DNA from: Peribacillus psychrosaccharolyticus ATCC 23296
GTDB lineage: Bacteria; Bacillota; Bacilli; Bacillales; DSM-1321
Assembly (NCBI RefSeq): GCF_000305495.1
Contig: NZ_AJTN02000222.1
Span: 1 to 40,136, forward strand
DNA length: 40,136 bases
Reading direction: 5' to 3'
Made by a program: the position numbers and the translations under genes. Below the pieces are notes generated by a model that was not told where the DNA came from, ran no database searches, and saw only the letters and a program-made list of their open reading frames with translations. Positions 7,819 to 15,812 of the stretch are shown in pieces (the stretch's first letter is position 1; every line of letters starts with the position of its first letter).

Positions 7819-9519
7819 TTATTTGTAATCTTCTTTATTTAAGCCAATGGCGGTTCCTTCACGGCTTGAATCGGCTGCACCGTGCATCAGGCCAGTTTCA
7901 GGATCAATTTGGATCGCTTGAACATTCCCAATGGAGTGAGGCTTTTCATTAAAGACGAAGCCCATTCCTTCGAGGTGTCCTTTGCTGTCCATATCCATTC
8001 CTGCTTCCCATTCAATATGCGGGCCCATCGGCGTAAAGATCCGTGGTTCTTCTATTGCTGATTTTAAATCCATATTAAAGTCAAGTACATTGAGGAGTGT
8101 CTGTGAAACTGAACTAATAATGGTAGAACCGCCCGGTGAACCTAATGTAAGAACCGGTTTTTTATCCTTAAATACAATGGTAGGACTTTTTCCGCTTACC
8201 GGACGTTTTCCTGGTTCTACCTGGTTCATTCCGCCGGGAACTGAATCAAAATCGGTCAATTCATTATTGAGTATAAAGCCGTAATCAGAAACCATGATTC
8301 CAGAGCCGAATGGATGTTCAACAGTGGAGGTACAAGCGACGATATTCCCCCAACGATCCATTACCGTAAAGTGAGTGGTTTCGCTTTGTTCCTTATCGTC
8401 AGGTTGAGGTACGACTTCTCGCTGAGTCACAGTGTCGTATTTCCAAGGGTTTCCAAAGTCTATTTTGTTATTTCGATTTTTAAAGTTAATGAAGCTGCGG
8501 CGTTTTTCAATATATTCTTTGTTAAAGAGTCCTTGCAAAGGTAATTCCGCAAATTCAGGGTCAGCTATAAATGCTTTTTTATCGGAGAATGCGAGTCGCA
8601 TTGCTTCGGCAACTAGGTAGTAACGTTCCCATGACCTAGGTTCATATTGTTCAATCTTGAACTCTTCAAGTATTTTTAAGATTTGCAGTACAGAAAAACC
8701 ACCCGCACTCGGTGCATTTGTTGAGGCAATTTGGTAGCCCTTATAATCAGCCCAAAGGGGCTCGTCAATTGTAATTTGATAATTTTCTAAATCGGATAAT
8801 TCCATAATTCCACCATGCTTTTTAATGGTTGAAATAATGGCTTTCCCGATTTCGCCGCTATAAAAGGCATCAATCCCATCACGTTGAAGAATGCGGTAGG
8901 TATCTGCTAGTTTTTCTTTTTTTAGCACGTCGCCTTCTTTCATTTTCCGTCCTTCTGGCATGAATAGCTGTTTTGCATCGTCACCTAGACGGTAGGTGAA
9001 GTTTTCAACAGCATCACAGAAAACCCAGTTAACGGGTACCCCTTCTTCGGCAATTTTTATCGATGGTTCAATTATATCTTTAAGTGACATCGTACCATGG
9101 TCTTTTAGTGCAGCGTCCATCGCTTTTAAAATACCTGGAATGCCAATTGCGCTTGCCTTGGTTGAACGTTCACGAAAAGGGACAACTTCACCCTGTTCAT
9201 CTAAAAATAACTCTGGTGTGGCTGCTTGTGGAGCACGTACATGACCGTCATAAATCTTTAGGGTATCTTTTTCCTGATGATAAACCATCATGAATCCGCT
9301 GCCTCCAATGCCAGTCATCATGGGTTCAACGATATTAAGGGCAAACTGAATAGCTACAGCAGCATCAACAGCATTCCCGCCTTGAAGGAGGATTTTTTCT
9401 CCGATTTTTGATGCGACAGGATGAGCGGAAACAACCATTCCAGCATTCCCGGTATCAGTCTCTCTTTCGTATGAACAATTAGTTGACCTGCCCATATACT
9501 TTTTGTCTTTAGATTCCAT
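7819..9519 (-). CDS. ggt: Gamma-glutamyltransferase family protein (YwrD-like)
   Basis: A 566-residue Ntn-hydrolase of the gamma-glutamyltransferase family, which hydrolyses or transfers the gamma-glutamyl group of glutathione-like substrates after self-cleavage. The nucleophile is Thr381 in ETTHFTVMD, the predicted first residue of the small subunit. Also seen: the early family motif GGNAVDAAVAIQFALNIVEP, GIGGSGFMMVYH, and PGGSTIISSVSQTLLNVLDF in the small subunit. No signal peptide is present (it opens MESKDKKYMG), unlike secreted Bacillus Ggt, so a cytoplasmic role as for YwrD is likely. AGGAGGTTTATATA precedes the ATG. It is a single-gene unit with terminators on both sides. Confidence 0.9.
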   Translation of the reverse strand: MESKDKKYMGRSTNCSYERETDTGNAGMVVSAHPVASKIGEKILLQGGNAVDAAVAIQFALNIVEPMMTGIGGSGFMMVYHQEKDTLKIYDGHVRAPQAATPELFLDEQGEVVPFRERSTKASAIGIPGILKAMDAALKDHGTMSLKDIIEPSIKIAEEGVPVNWVFCDAVENFTYRLGDDAKQLFMPEGRKMKEGDVLKKEKLADTYRILQRDGIDAFYSGEIGKAIISTIKKHGGIMELSDLENYQITIDEPLWADYKGYQIASTNAPSAGGFSVLQILKILEEFKIEQYEPRSWERYYLVAEAMRLAFSDKKAFIADPEFAELPLQGLFNKEYIEKRRSFINFKNRNNKIDFGNPWKYDTVTQREVVPQPDDKEQSETTHFTVMDRWGNIVACTSTVEHPFGSGIMVSDYGFILNNELTDFDSVPGGMNQVEPGKRPVSGKSPTIVFKDKKPVLTLGSPGGSTIISSVSQTLLNVLDFNMDLKSAIEEPRIFTPMGPHIEWEAGMDMDSKGHLEGMGFVFNEKPHSIGNVQAIQIDPETGLMHGAADSSREGTAIGLNKEDYK

Positions 9520-9581
9520 TATATAAACCTCCTGGATGCGATTGTGTTGGTAAATTGGAAGAAAGGATGTAAGAACTAACT

Positions 9582-9608
9582 AACCCCTGTCGATAGGACA
9601 GGGGTTTT
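9582..9608. terminator. Hairpin with GC-rich stem
   Basis: AACCCCTGTC pairs perfectly with GACAGGGGTT around a 5-base loop, followed by TTG on the plus strand. It lies between ggt and the 25-residue peptide gene and would follow that gene on the minus strand. Confidence 0.6.
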
Positions 9609-9629
9609 GTACGAATCATACATAGAAAT

Positions 9630-9707
9630 TCAGTCTGTAATGGTTAAGTAAACAAAATACATTAACAAAACAATACATAAAATTGCGATGATGATAGACC
9701 CGTCCAT
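9630..9707 (-). CDS. 25-residue single-span membrane peptide
   Basis: Reading on the minus strand, ATG 9707 is preceded by AAGGAGGGG at good spacing. It opens MDGSIIIAILCIVLLMYFVY and ends in LTITD, then TGA. Apart from the first four and last few residues it is one hydrophobic helix, so the product is probably a membrane peptide. A hairpin follows 20 bases downstream, completing a gene-like unit. No family is recognised. Small peptides of this type in spore formers often modulate membrane complexes, but no partner is evident here. Confidence 0.55.
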   Translation of the reverse strand: MDGSIIIAILCIVLLMYFVYLTITD

Positions 9708-9901
9708 AGCTACCCCTCCTTGTTCGCCAGTAAAAACTGCAGAAGTTGTGCAGTATGTATTTCTGTTGTCCGAAGACAGCTGGAGCGCAAGCTGATTATA
9801 GTTTCTTTCTCTCTTATTTATATCCTTTTACAACATATTTAAAACCTATGTAATAAATATTCGTTTTTTAACAAAAATCGAAGTATACTAGATTGTAAGA
9901 A
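9708..9901. other. Intergenic region upstream of ypjP
   Basis: AT-rich, without a supported open frame. It would contain the minus-strand promoter of the 25-residue peptide gene, but no clear boxes could be assigned. Confidence 0.4.
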
Positions 9902-9929
9902 TTGTTAAAAAATTAGTAGATACGATAAT
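9902..9929 (+). promoter_or_regulatory. Candidate sigma-A promoter for ypjP
   Basis: TTGTTA (9902-9907), a 16-base spacer, then GATAAT (9924-9929), 30 bases before the start codon. Confidence 0.5.
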
Positions 9930-9959
9930 TCAATATTCCTCTACATAAGGAGTCTTGTT

Positions 9960-10577
9960 ATGAAAAATACTAAATGGTTGAAAAAGAGCCTGGTAGTTCT
10001 CATTTCTGTTCTGACATTCGGAATGGTTTCACCCGCCGATCTTACTTGGTTCGGTGAGGATGACAGCGCTAAAGCTCAAAAAAAGGATGCTATAGAGGAT
10101 TCACAGACATTTCAATATGAGGCAGACAGAGAGAATTATCAAACGGAGCTTCCATATGATCAATTTATTGAATCGATGATGATAAAAGCAGAAGAAAATG
10201 CGTATATGAAATTTGGAGAAAAGATTAAACCGAAAATCGAACTGGAGTTTAAGTCTGCTATTCTTCCGAAAATAGAGAATGCTATTCAAGAAATGGCTGA
10301 GCAATACCCAGAAGAAAAGCTTACCGCCTTATCCATAACTGAAGAGCCTGCTTCAGGAAGAGGCGAAAAGATTTTCCACATTTATAACCAAACAAACGGA
10401 GAAGATACGATTCGGTTCCATGTCCGTCAGGAGAATCCGCCGAAAGAGGGATATTGGTTTGATTTTCATTACCATACGTATCATGATAATTTTGTGGAGC
10501 ATCATGAGCTGGGGAAAATATATTGGGATAAAAATACACCTCCTAAATGGGAAAATGGAGAAAAAATCCTTTCTTAA
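9960..10577 (+). CDS. ypjP: YpjP-like protein
   Basis: This 205-residue protein matches the YpjP family, a Bacillaceae protein without established function. The N-terminus has a basic start (MKNTKWLKKS) and a hydrophobic stretch (LVVLISVLTFGMV), so it is probably exported or membrane anchored. The middle is a charged helix rich in Glu and Lys. The C-terminal half is rich in aromatic and His residues (EGYWFDFHYHTYHDNFVEHH), a possible metal or ligand surface. AAGGAG precedes the ATG. In B. subtilis ypjP lies between ypiP and the thyB-dfrA genes. The same relative position here, with accessory genes inserted on both sides, supports the call. Confidence 0.85.
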   Translation: MKNTKWLKKSLVVLISVLTFGMVSPADLTWFGEDDSAKAQKKDAIEDSQTFQYEADRENYQTELPYDQFIESMMIKAEENAYMKFGEKIKPKIELEFKSAILPKIENAIQEMAEQYPEEKLTALSITEEPASGRGEKIFHIYNQTNGEDTIRFHVRQENPPKEGYWFDFHYHTYHDNFVEHHELGKIYWDKNTPPKWENGEKILS

Positions 10578-10609
10578 ATAGATTAATACAAATTTCGATT
10601 TGAATTTTG

Positions 10610-10653
10610 AACCTAGCAGGAGTATGATAATTGTGATTCCTTCTAGGTTTTTT
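10610..10653 (+). terminator. Terminator after ypjP
   Basis: AACCTAG/CTAGGTT forms the base of an imperfect hairpin and is followed by a T-run. Confidence 0.65.
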
Positions 10654-10699
10654 CGTTCGAAAAAACCTGGACAATCTATTACAAGGGAGTAAGACAAGC

Positions 10700-11452
10700 A
10701 TGATATCAAGTATTATAGACACATATGCTCAATTTTTTGACTGGAGTATGTGGGTGCAAGTATTAACTGACCCTGTAAGCTGGGGACTAATAGGAACATT
10801 GGTTGTGTTAGAAGGTTTGCTCTCAGCAGACAATGCTCTTGTACTGGCCGTTATGGTCAAACATTTACCAGAAAATCAACGAAAAAAAGCGTTGTTTTAC
10901 GGATTACTAGGTGCATATTTGTTCAGGTTTATTGCTATTGGGATTGGAGTTTATCTTATAAAGTTATGGTTTGTTAAAGTACTGGGAGCTGCGTATCTTG
11001 CATGGCTGTCCATTAAGTACTTTATCGACAAACGTAATGGCAGCGGTGAAGATGATGAAGCAAAAGGCATGAGTAAGGAAGGCTTCTTAATCCGCACATT
11101 TGGAGCACTTTGGGGTACCGTGATCATGGTCGAGATGATGGATATCGCATTCTCTGTTGACAGTGTATTAGCTGCTTTTGGAGTGAGCGAACAAGTCTGG
11201 GTGCTTCTATTAGGCGGTATGATTGGTGTTCTAATGATGAGAGGAATTGCAGGTGTGTTTCTTAAATTAATTGAGAAAATACCAGAACTTGAAACAGCTG
11301 CATATGTATTAATTGCAATTATAGCTGCAAAAATGCTGCTTTCTGTCGTAGGTATTGAAATTTCCCATATTGCTTTCTTTATTCTCCTCATTATTACATT
11401 TGGGATTACTATATTCATTCACTTTAAAAATGAAAGAAAAAAAGCAATCTAA
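10700..11452 (+). CDS. TerC family integral membrane protein
   Basis: A 250-residue polytopic membrane protein with about seven hydrophobic helices. It carries the two acidic intramembrane motifs of TerC proteins: LVVLEGLLSADNALVLAVMV near residues 35-54 and DIAFSVDSVLAAFG near 150. Bacillus TerC proteins (YkoY/MeeY, YceF/MeeF) move manganese out of the cytoplasm and help load secreted enzymes with metal, so metal transport is the likely role. AAGGGAG precedes the ATG. No yybP-ykoY manganese riboswitch is visible upstream, so control probably differs from ykoY. Which Bacillus paralogue it matches cannot be decided here. Confidence 0.88.
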   Translation: MISSIIDTYAQFFDWSMWVQVLTDPVSWGLIGTLVVLEGLLSADNALVLAVMVKHLPENQRKKALFYGLLGAYLFRFIAIGIGVYLIKLWFVKVLGAAYLAWLSIKYFIDKRNGSGEDDEAKGMSKEGFLIRTFGALWGTVIMVEMMDIAFSVDSVLAAFGVSEQVWVLLLGGMIGVLMMRGIAGVFLKLIEKIPELETAAYVLIAIIAAKMLLSVVGIEISHIAFFILLIITFGITIFIHFKNERKKAI

Positions 11453-11456
11453 GACG

Positions 11457-11488
11457 AAAGAGCTGATCCAAGTGGATCAGCTCTTTTT
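11457..11488. terminator. Bidirectional terminator between terC-type gene and the next convergent gene
   Basis: A perfect 13-bp stem (AAAGAGCTGATCC with GGATCAGCTCTTT) and a 4-base loop; T-run on plus, A-rich start on minus. The stop codon of the minus-strand gene lies inside the stem. Confidence 0.9.
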
Positions 11489-11728
11489 GTCGTCGGGAAG
11501 CTGTTTGCAAAAGTAAATATATAAAGCCGTAAACGATAAAAAGAATGTAATAGGAATGATGTAAGATATGCGAACAGAATCAACCAATGGATAAAGCAAT
11601 AATCCTAAAATAATAGAAAAAATAAACAAATCCAGAAACACGAAAATTTTCAAGGAAAAGACGTCCACTACTTCTTGAGCTAGTTCAGGGTGGTCTTGGA
11701 GTATTTTTTGTTTGTTATAGAGTCTCAT
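11477..11728 (-). CDS. Small two-span membrane protein, unknown function
   Basis: 83 residues if started at ATG 11728 (GTGGTG upstream); an in-frame ATG at 11761 would add 11 residues but has no ribosome site. The first 30 residues are hydrophilic (MRLYNKQKILQDHPELAQEV). Two hydrophobic segments follow, around IFVFLDLFIFSIILGLLLYP and ISYIIPITFFLSFTALYIYF. A charged tail KQLPDDKKS ends the protein. No family is recognised. It converges on the terC-type gene. Confidence 0.6.
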   Translation of the reverse strand: MRLYNKQKILQDHPELAQEVVDVFSLKIFVFLDLFIFSIILGLLLYPLVDSVRISYIIPITFFLSFTALYIYFCKQLPDDKKS

Positions 11729-11886
11729 AGTATCACCACATTCGTTGTTATACTCATTCATATGTCAACTGGGCGAGGAGTGTTACACGAAGATGAGAAT
11801 TTCCAAAAATTCACGAATTAAGGACTTCCAATACCATGGTATACTTATAGAATTAAAGAATACGTAAGGGGTAAGGAGAGTCCGGA

Positions 11887-12603
11887 ATGAAAAGGAGATT
11901 GATTGTCTTTTTGTTAACAGTTATCATTATATTATTTTCGGTATTTTCAATCTATTCCTTTTCCGCTGCGTCAGGAAATGGCGTCAGCTGGTCCGAGCTT
12001 CCTGGTAAACATGCTGTGAAAACATCTCCGATTCTACAGAATAATAGCGGACTTCAGGAGCTTTTTTTGTTTCCAAAAGGAAATTTCAATACAGCGGGAG
12101 CGCTTTCCATCGTTGAGAGAATCAGTTATCTTCCAGAAGATTTAATTAAAAAATTAAATCAGGATCGAATTAAAATTCAGTTATTTACGGGTGATTTAAC
12201 GGATAATTCGGCAGCTCGCTATTTAAAGGGAACGACTCCGCGGGGGTATCTCAATCAAGAAACAACTTGGGATGACGTACCTGGAATGGGTGGGTCTAGA
12301 ATTGTTTATGTAAAAATTGGTGCTAGCGGAAAGGGACTGGGGCATGGTTCTGTTAATCTAGAACTTCATGAACTTGCTCATACGATAGATAAAATCGTGT
12401 ACGGAGAAATTCATGAAAAAGAAGCTTTTTTGAGTGCTTGGGAAAAAGAGGTTCCGAGCTTATTTCCGGGACAATCCTATTTTAATAGTTACCCAGAGGA
12501 ATATTTTGCTGAAACCTTTGCTATGTATTACCTGAATCCAGAAGAAAAAGAAACCCTCAAGCGTAAAGCCCCTCTCACTTACATTTTTATCGGAAAATTG
12601 TAG
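11887..12603 (+). CDS. Exported ATLF-like metalloendopeptidase (M34, lethal factor/Pro-Pro endopeptidase type)
   Basis: 238 residues with an N-terminal signal or anchor (MKRRLIVFLLTVIIILFSVF) and a gluzincin-type catalytic core. HELAH at residues 161-165 gives the two zinc His and the general base Glu. About 50 residues on, EEYFAETFAMYYL supplies the likely third ligand and the Tyr conserved in anthrax lethal factor-related enzymes and in clostridial Pro-Pro endopeptidase. It should cut proteins outside the cell or at the membrane surface; the substrate is unknown. AAGGAGAG precedes the ATG. The thyA promoter starts inside its last codons, so the two genes are close but separately initiated. 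Confidence 0.82.
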   Translation: MKRRLIVFLLTVIIILFSVFSIYSFSAASGNGVSWSELPGKHAVKTSPILQNNSGLQELFLFPKGNFNTAGALSIVERISYLPEDLIKKLNQDRIKIQLFTGDLTDNSAARYLKGTTPRGYLNQETTWDDVPGMGGSRIVYVKIGASGKGLGHGSVNLELHELAHTIDKIVYGEIHEKEAFLSAWEKEVPSLFPGQSYFNSYPEEYFAETFAMYYLNPEEKETLKRKAPLTYIFIGKL

Positions 12604-12626
12604 ATTTATCTGCCAGCTGGTAAAAT
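12598..12626 (+). promoter_or_regulatory. Candidate sigma-A promoter for thyA-dfrA
   Basis: TTGTAG (12598-12603), 17 bases, TAAAAT (12621-12626). The -35 box overlaps the stop codon of the upstream peptidase gene. Confidence 0.6.
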
Positions 12627-12659
12627 AGAGACGAATGTTAGTGAAAAGGGTGGGATATC

Positions 12660-13454
12660 ATGAAACAATATTTAGATTTATGCAATCATGTTCTTCAAAA
12701 TGGGATTGAAAAAGGTGATCGTACGGGGACAGGAACAATCAGTACCTTCGGTTACCAAATGCGATTTAACCTTAAAGAGGGATTTCCGCTCCTAACAACA
12801 AAAAAATTAAGCTTAAAGGCAATTATTCATGAATTACTATGGTTTTTAAAGGGAGATACCAATGTATTGTATCTTCAAGAAAATAATGTGCGGATTTGGA
12901 ATGAATGGGCAGATGAATCCGGTAATCTGGGCCCTATCTATGGACATCAATGGCGTTCGTGGGGAACTGCAGATGGAAAACAAATAGATCAAATTTCAGA
13001 GGTCATTGATCAAATAAAGAACAATCCGGATTCTCGTCGGTTGATTGTGAATGCCTGGAATGTTGGTGAATTACCAGAAATGGCACTGCCGCCGTGTCAT
13101 GCATTCTTTCAATTTTATGTTGCAGATGGAAAGCTAAGCTGTCAGCTTTACCAACGTTCCGCTGATGTCTTTTTAGGTGTACCGTTTAATATTGCTTCAT
13201 ACGCCTTATTAACACTGATGGTTGCACAGGTATGTGATCTGGAGCCGGGAGACTTTGTTCATTCATTTGGAGATGTACATATCTATAACAATCATATAGA
13301 TCAAGTTAACCTGCAGCTGACTCGCGATCCACTGCCGCTGCCAGTCATGAAGCTGAATCCTGAAGTGAAAGATATCTTTGCATTTAAATATGAAGATTTT
13401 ACACTCGAAAATTATGATGCACATCCACATATCAAGGGAGTGGTCAGTATATGA
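12660..13454 (+). CDS. thyA: Thymidylate synthase (ThyA type)
   Basis: ThyA methylates dUMP to dTMP using 5,10-methylenetetrahydrofolate, which becomes dihydrofolate. The 264-residue length equals that of the E. coli enzyme. The catalytic Cys146 lies in [12 protein letters not shown], at the same number as in E. coli. The dUMP-phosphate motif [20 protein letters not shown] and the opening Arg loop DRTGTGT are present. AAAAGGGTGGG precedes the ATG. The stop overlaps the dfrA start by 4 bases (ATGA), so the two are translationally coupled and DHFR recycles the dihydrofolate made here. It corresponds to thyB of B. subtilis by position. Confidence 0.98.
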   Translation: MKQYLDLCNHVLQNGIEKGDRTGTGTISTFGYQMRFNLKEGFPLLTTKKLSLKAIIHELLWFLKGDTNVLYLQENNVRIWNEWADESGNLGPIYGHQWRSWGTADGKQIDQISEVIDQIKNNPDSRRLIVNAWNVGELPEMALPPCHAFFQFYVADGKLSCQLYQRSADVFLGVPFNIASYALLTLMVAQVCDLEPGDFVHSFGDVHIYNNHIDQVNLQLTRDPLPLPVMKLNPEVKDIFAFKYEDFTLENYDAHPHIKGVVSI

Positions 13455-13936
13455 TTTCACTGATGCTTGCAATGGATGAAAATCGAGTGATCGGCAAGGA
13501 TAATCAGCTGCCTTGGCATCTTCCAGCAGATTTGCAGTATTTTAAAAAAGTAACGATGGGCCACCCTATTGTTATGGGCCGGAAAACGTATGAATCCATT
13601 GGCCGTCTGCTCCCAGGCAGGGTAAATATCATTATTACCCGTAACAAAAGCTTTCAAGTTAATGGGGCTGTCATACTGCATAATGTCGCAGAGATTAAAG
13701 AATATGCTGACAAATGTGAAAAAGAAGTATTTGTGATAGGTGGAGCAGAGATATTCAGGGAGATTCTGCCGGAAACGGACAAACTGTATATCACACAAAT
13801 TCATCATACCTTTGAGGGAGATACCTATTTCCCGCAAATTGATTCTAATCAGTGGCGAGTTACTTCCTCTGTTAAAGGGAAAGTAGATGAACTGAATGTG
13901 TATCAGCATGACTTTAACATATTAGAACGTCTCTAG
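13451..13936 (+). CDS. dfrA: Dihydrofolate reductase
   Basis: DHFR reduces dihydrofolate to tetrahydrofolate with NADPH in the cytoplasm. At 161 residues it has the usual chromosomal length. Motifs: [20 protein letters not shown] with the substrate-loop [14 protein letters not shown] (acidic Asp at the folate site), the NADPH motif GRKTYESIG, and FVIGGAEIF near residue 100. Start ATG 13451 overlaps the thyA stop. It is the last gene of the thyA-dfrA unit and is followed by a good terminator. It is the target of trimethoprim-type antifolates. Confidence 0.98.
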   Translation: MISLMLAMDENRVIGKDNQLPWHLPADLQYFKKVTMGHPIVMGRKTYESIGRLLPGRVNIIITRNKSFQVNGAVILHNVAEIKEYADKCEKEVFVIGGAEIFREILPETDKLYITQIHHTFEGDTYFPQIDSNQWRVTSSVKGKVDELNVYQHDFNILERL

Positions 13937-13954
13937 ACTTTATCTTAACATTTC

Positions 13955-14000
13955 GGCTGTTAGAGCGGGATCTGAATCCTTGTATCTAACGGCCTTTTTT
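13955..14000 (+). terminator. Terminator after dfrA
   Basis: GGCTGTTAGA pairs with TCTAACGGCC (one G-U) around a 20-base loop, then six T. Confidence 0.8.
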
Positions 14001-14064
14001 ACATACTGGAGGACAACTTGAACAAGGCTCTGATGCACTCTTAATTATTTTTAAAAATAAATAG

Positions 14065-14110
14065 AATTTTTAGAAAAATCTGTTGATAATCATAGATAAA
14101 ATGATATAAT
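14065..14110 (+). promoter_or_regulatory. ilvA promoter with upstream CodY-like box
   Basis: TTGATA (14083-14088), 16 bases, TATAAT (14105-14110): a strong sigma-A promoter. AATTTTTAGAAAAAT at 14065-14079 matches the CodY consensus at 13 of 15 positions and abuts the -35 box. With the similar box at ilvD this suggests joint CodY control. No T-box leader is seen. Confidence 0.65.
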
Positions 14111-14147
14111 TTATGAATTATCTATTAGGAAGAGGCGAGGAGATAGG

Positions 14148-15416
14148 ATGAATCAAACAACATCTATCAGAAAATGGGTTCAGATTGAGGATATTTTGGT
14201 TGCTCATCAAGAATTAAAAGACATAGTTTCTCATACTCCACTCCAAAAAAATGAGCGCCTTTCAGAAAAATATCAATGTAATGTCTTTTTAAAGAGAGAA
14301 GATTTACAGTTTGTACGCTCTTTTAAACTTAGAGGGGCTTACTATAAAATGAACACCCTAACGTCTTTGGAAACGAAGAACGGCGTGGTATGTGCCAGTG
14401 CCGGAAACCATGCGCAGGGTGTGGCATTTGCCTGTCAGCAAATGGGGATTTCGGGTAAGGTCTATATGCCTGCAACTACCCCACGTCAAAAGGTCGGGCA
14501 AGTGAAGATGTTTGGTAAAGGTTTTGTTGAAATTATCTTAGCAGGAGATACATTTGATGATGCCTTTGCAGAAGCAATGCGTTGTGCGGAAGAAGAAAAG
14601 CGGACGTTTATCCACCCGTTTGATGATGAGATGGTGATTGCTGGACAAGGAACGATTGCTGTTGAAATCTTAAATGATTGCGAAGAACCTATTGATTTTG
14701 TTTTAGGCGGAATTGGCGGCGGGGGATTAATGTCTGGGGTGTCTTCCTATTTTAATGCGAAATCACCAAGTACAAAATGTATCGGCGTAGAGCCTGAAGG
14801 GGCTGCTTCGATGAGTTATTCGTTTGAGCAAGGGAAGCCGACAGGTCTGGATCAAATTGATACGTTCGTTGATGGTGCAGCCGTGAAATATGTGGGCGCA
14901 AAGACATTTGATATATGTAAAGACCTTCTTTCAGGAATCATTACAGTACCGGAAGGAAAAGTGTGTACAACTATTTTGGAACTATATAATGAACATGCTA
15001 TTGTAGCTGAACCTGCGGGAGCTCTTTCAGTGGCAGGATTGGATTTATATAAGGAACAGATAAAAGGAAAAAATGTCGTCTGTATTATCAGCGGCGGCAA
15101 TAACGATATTGAAAGAATGCAAGAAATTAAAGAAAAATCGTTGTTATATGAAGGGTTACTCCATTATTTCATCGTGAACTTCCCACAACGGGCTGGAGCA
15201 TTACGAGAATTTCTTGACGAAGTACTTGGTCCAGAAGATGATATTGCTCGATTTGAATATACTAAAAAGAATAATAAAGAAGATGGACCTGCATTGGTCG
15301 GCATTGAATTGAAGCACAGAGAGGACCATGATCAGTTAATCGATCGGATGACCAAGAAGGGTTTTCCGTTTGTTGATGTGAATAATGATACAAGTTTATT
15401 TAACTTACTCATTTAA
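14148..15416 (+). CDS. ilvA: Threonine ammonia-lyase (threonine dehydratase)
   Basis: IlvA deaminates L-threonine to 2-oxobutanoate, the first step of isoleucine synthesis, with pyridoxal phosphate. The PLP Lys60 is in RSFKLRGAYYKM, and the phosphate-binding loop GGIGGGGLMSG is near residue 190. The C-terminal 80 residues form a single ACT-like regulatory domain (HYFIVNFPQRAGALREFLDE), as in the 422-residue B. subtilis IlvA; length here is also 422. One domain, not two, separates it from the longer E. coli form. GAGGAGATAGG precedes the ATG. The sigma-A promoter and CodY-like box suggest repression in rich medium. Confidence 0.97.
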   Translation: MNQTTSIRKWVQIEDILVAHQELKDIVSHTPLQKNERLSEKYQCNVFLKREDLQFVRSFKLRGAYYKMNTLTSLETKNGVVCASAGNHAQGVAFACQQMGISGKVYMPATTPRQKVGQVKMFGKGFVEIILAGDTFDDAFAEAMRCAEEEKRTFIHPFDDEMVIAGQGTIAVEILNDCEEPIDFVLGGIGGGGLMSGVSSYFNAKSPSTKCIGVEPEGAASMSYSFEQGKPTGLDQIDTFVDGAAVKYVGAKTFDICKDLLSGIITVPEGKVCTTILELYNEHAIVAEPAGALSVAGLDLYKEQIKGKNVVCIISGGNNDIERMQEIKEKSLLYEGLLHYFIVNFPQRAGALREFLDEVLGPEDDIARFEYTKKNNKEDGPALVGIELKHREDHDQLIDRMTKKGFPFVDVNNDTSLFNLLI

Positions 15417-15458
15417 TTAAAGGTGGAATTCATCTTGGAGTTAGAGTATTATAGATAC

Positions 15459-15492
15459 GAAGCAGGAGCATCAGGCTTTTGCTTCTTTTTTT
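15459..15492 (+). terminator. Terminator after ilvA
   Basis: An 11-bp stem (GAAGCAGGAGC with GCTTTTGCTTC, two G-U pairs) and a 5-base loop, then seven T. Confidence 0.75.
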
Positions 15493-15530
15493 GGATGAAT
15501 ATGCTAAAAAGAAACAAAGGGGATGTATGA

Positions 15531-15725
15531 ATGTTTTCAAACATTGGTATACCAGGATTGATACTTCTATTAGTTTTGGTACTTATTATTTTTGGACCAA
15601 AAAAACTTCCTGAAATCGGACGAGCCTTTGGCCAAACCTTACAGGAATTCAAAAAGTCTACGCGTGAACTAACAAAAGATGATGATGATGATGTGAAGGA
15701 CGAAAAGAAAGACGTAGTAAAATAA
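15531..15725 (+). CDS. tatA: Twin-arginine translocase subunit TatA
   Basis: A 64-residue TatA/E protein that forms the size-adjustable pore for folded, twin-arginine signal proteins. The pattern is standard: a short outer N-terminus, one membrane helix ([17 protein letters not shown]), the [14 protein letters not shown] hinge, an amphipathic helix, and a very acidic/basic tail. AAAGGGGATG precedes the ATG. It is followed by tatC, giving a minimal TatA-TatC system like TatAd-TatCd or TatAy-TatCy of B. subtilis. No obvious twin-arginine substrate is encoded beside it. Confidence 0.95.
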   Translation: MFSNIGIPGLILLLVLVLIIFGPKKLPEIGRAFGQTLQEFKKSTRELTKDDDDDVKDEKKDVVK

Positions 15726-15812
15726 TTATAGATAATGTGGTGTGAGATGATTAATCTTACACCCTTTTTACTGAATGGTATGAAATGTAGATTAACTAAA
15801 GGCGTGATTAAT

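Noticed and set aside
10578-10699. yybP-ykoY manganese riboswitch before the TerC gene
   Set aside because: Looked for because some TerC genes carry it; the leader is short and holds only the ypjP terminator.
10951-11418. 155-codon minus-strand open frame opposite the TerC gene
   Set aside because: Shadow of a hydrophobic membrane protein gene; low-complexity Ile/Ser/Pro composition and no start signal.
13457-13909. 150-codon minus-strand open frame opposite dfrA
   Set aside because: Lies wholly inside a certain DHFR gene and has no family motif.
14001-14147. T-box leader before ilvA
   Set aside because: No T-box consensus, specifier stem or antiterminator; the promoter lies only 38 bases before the start.
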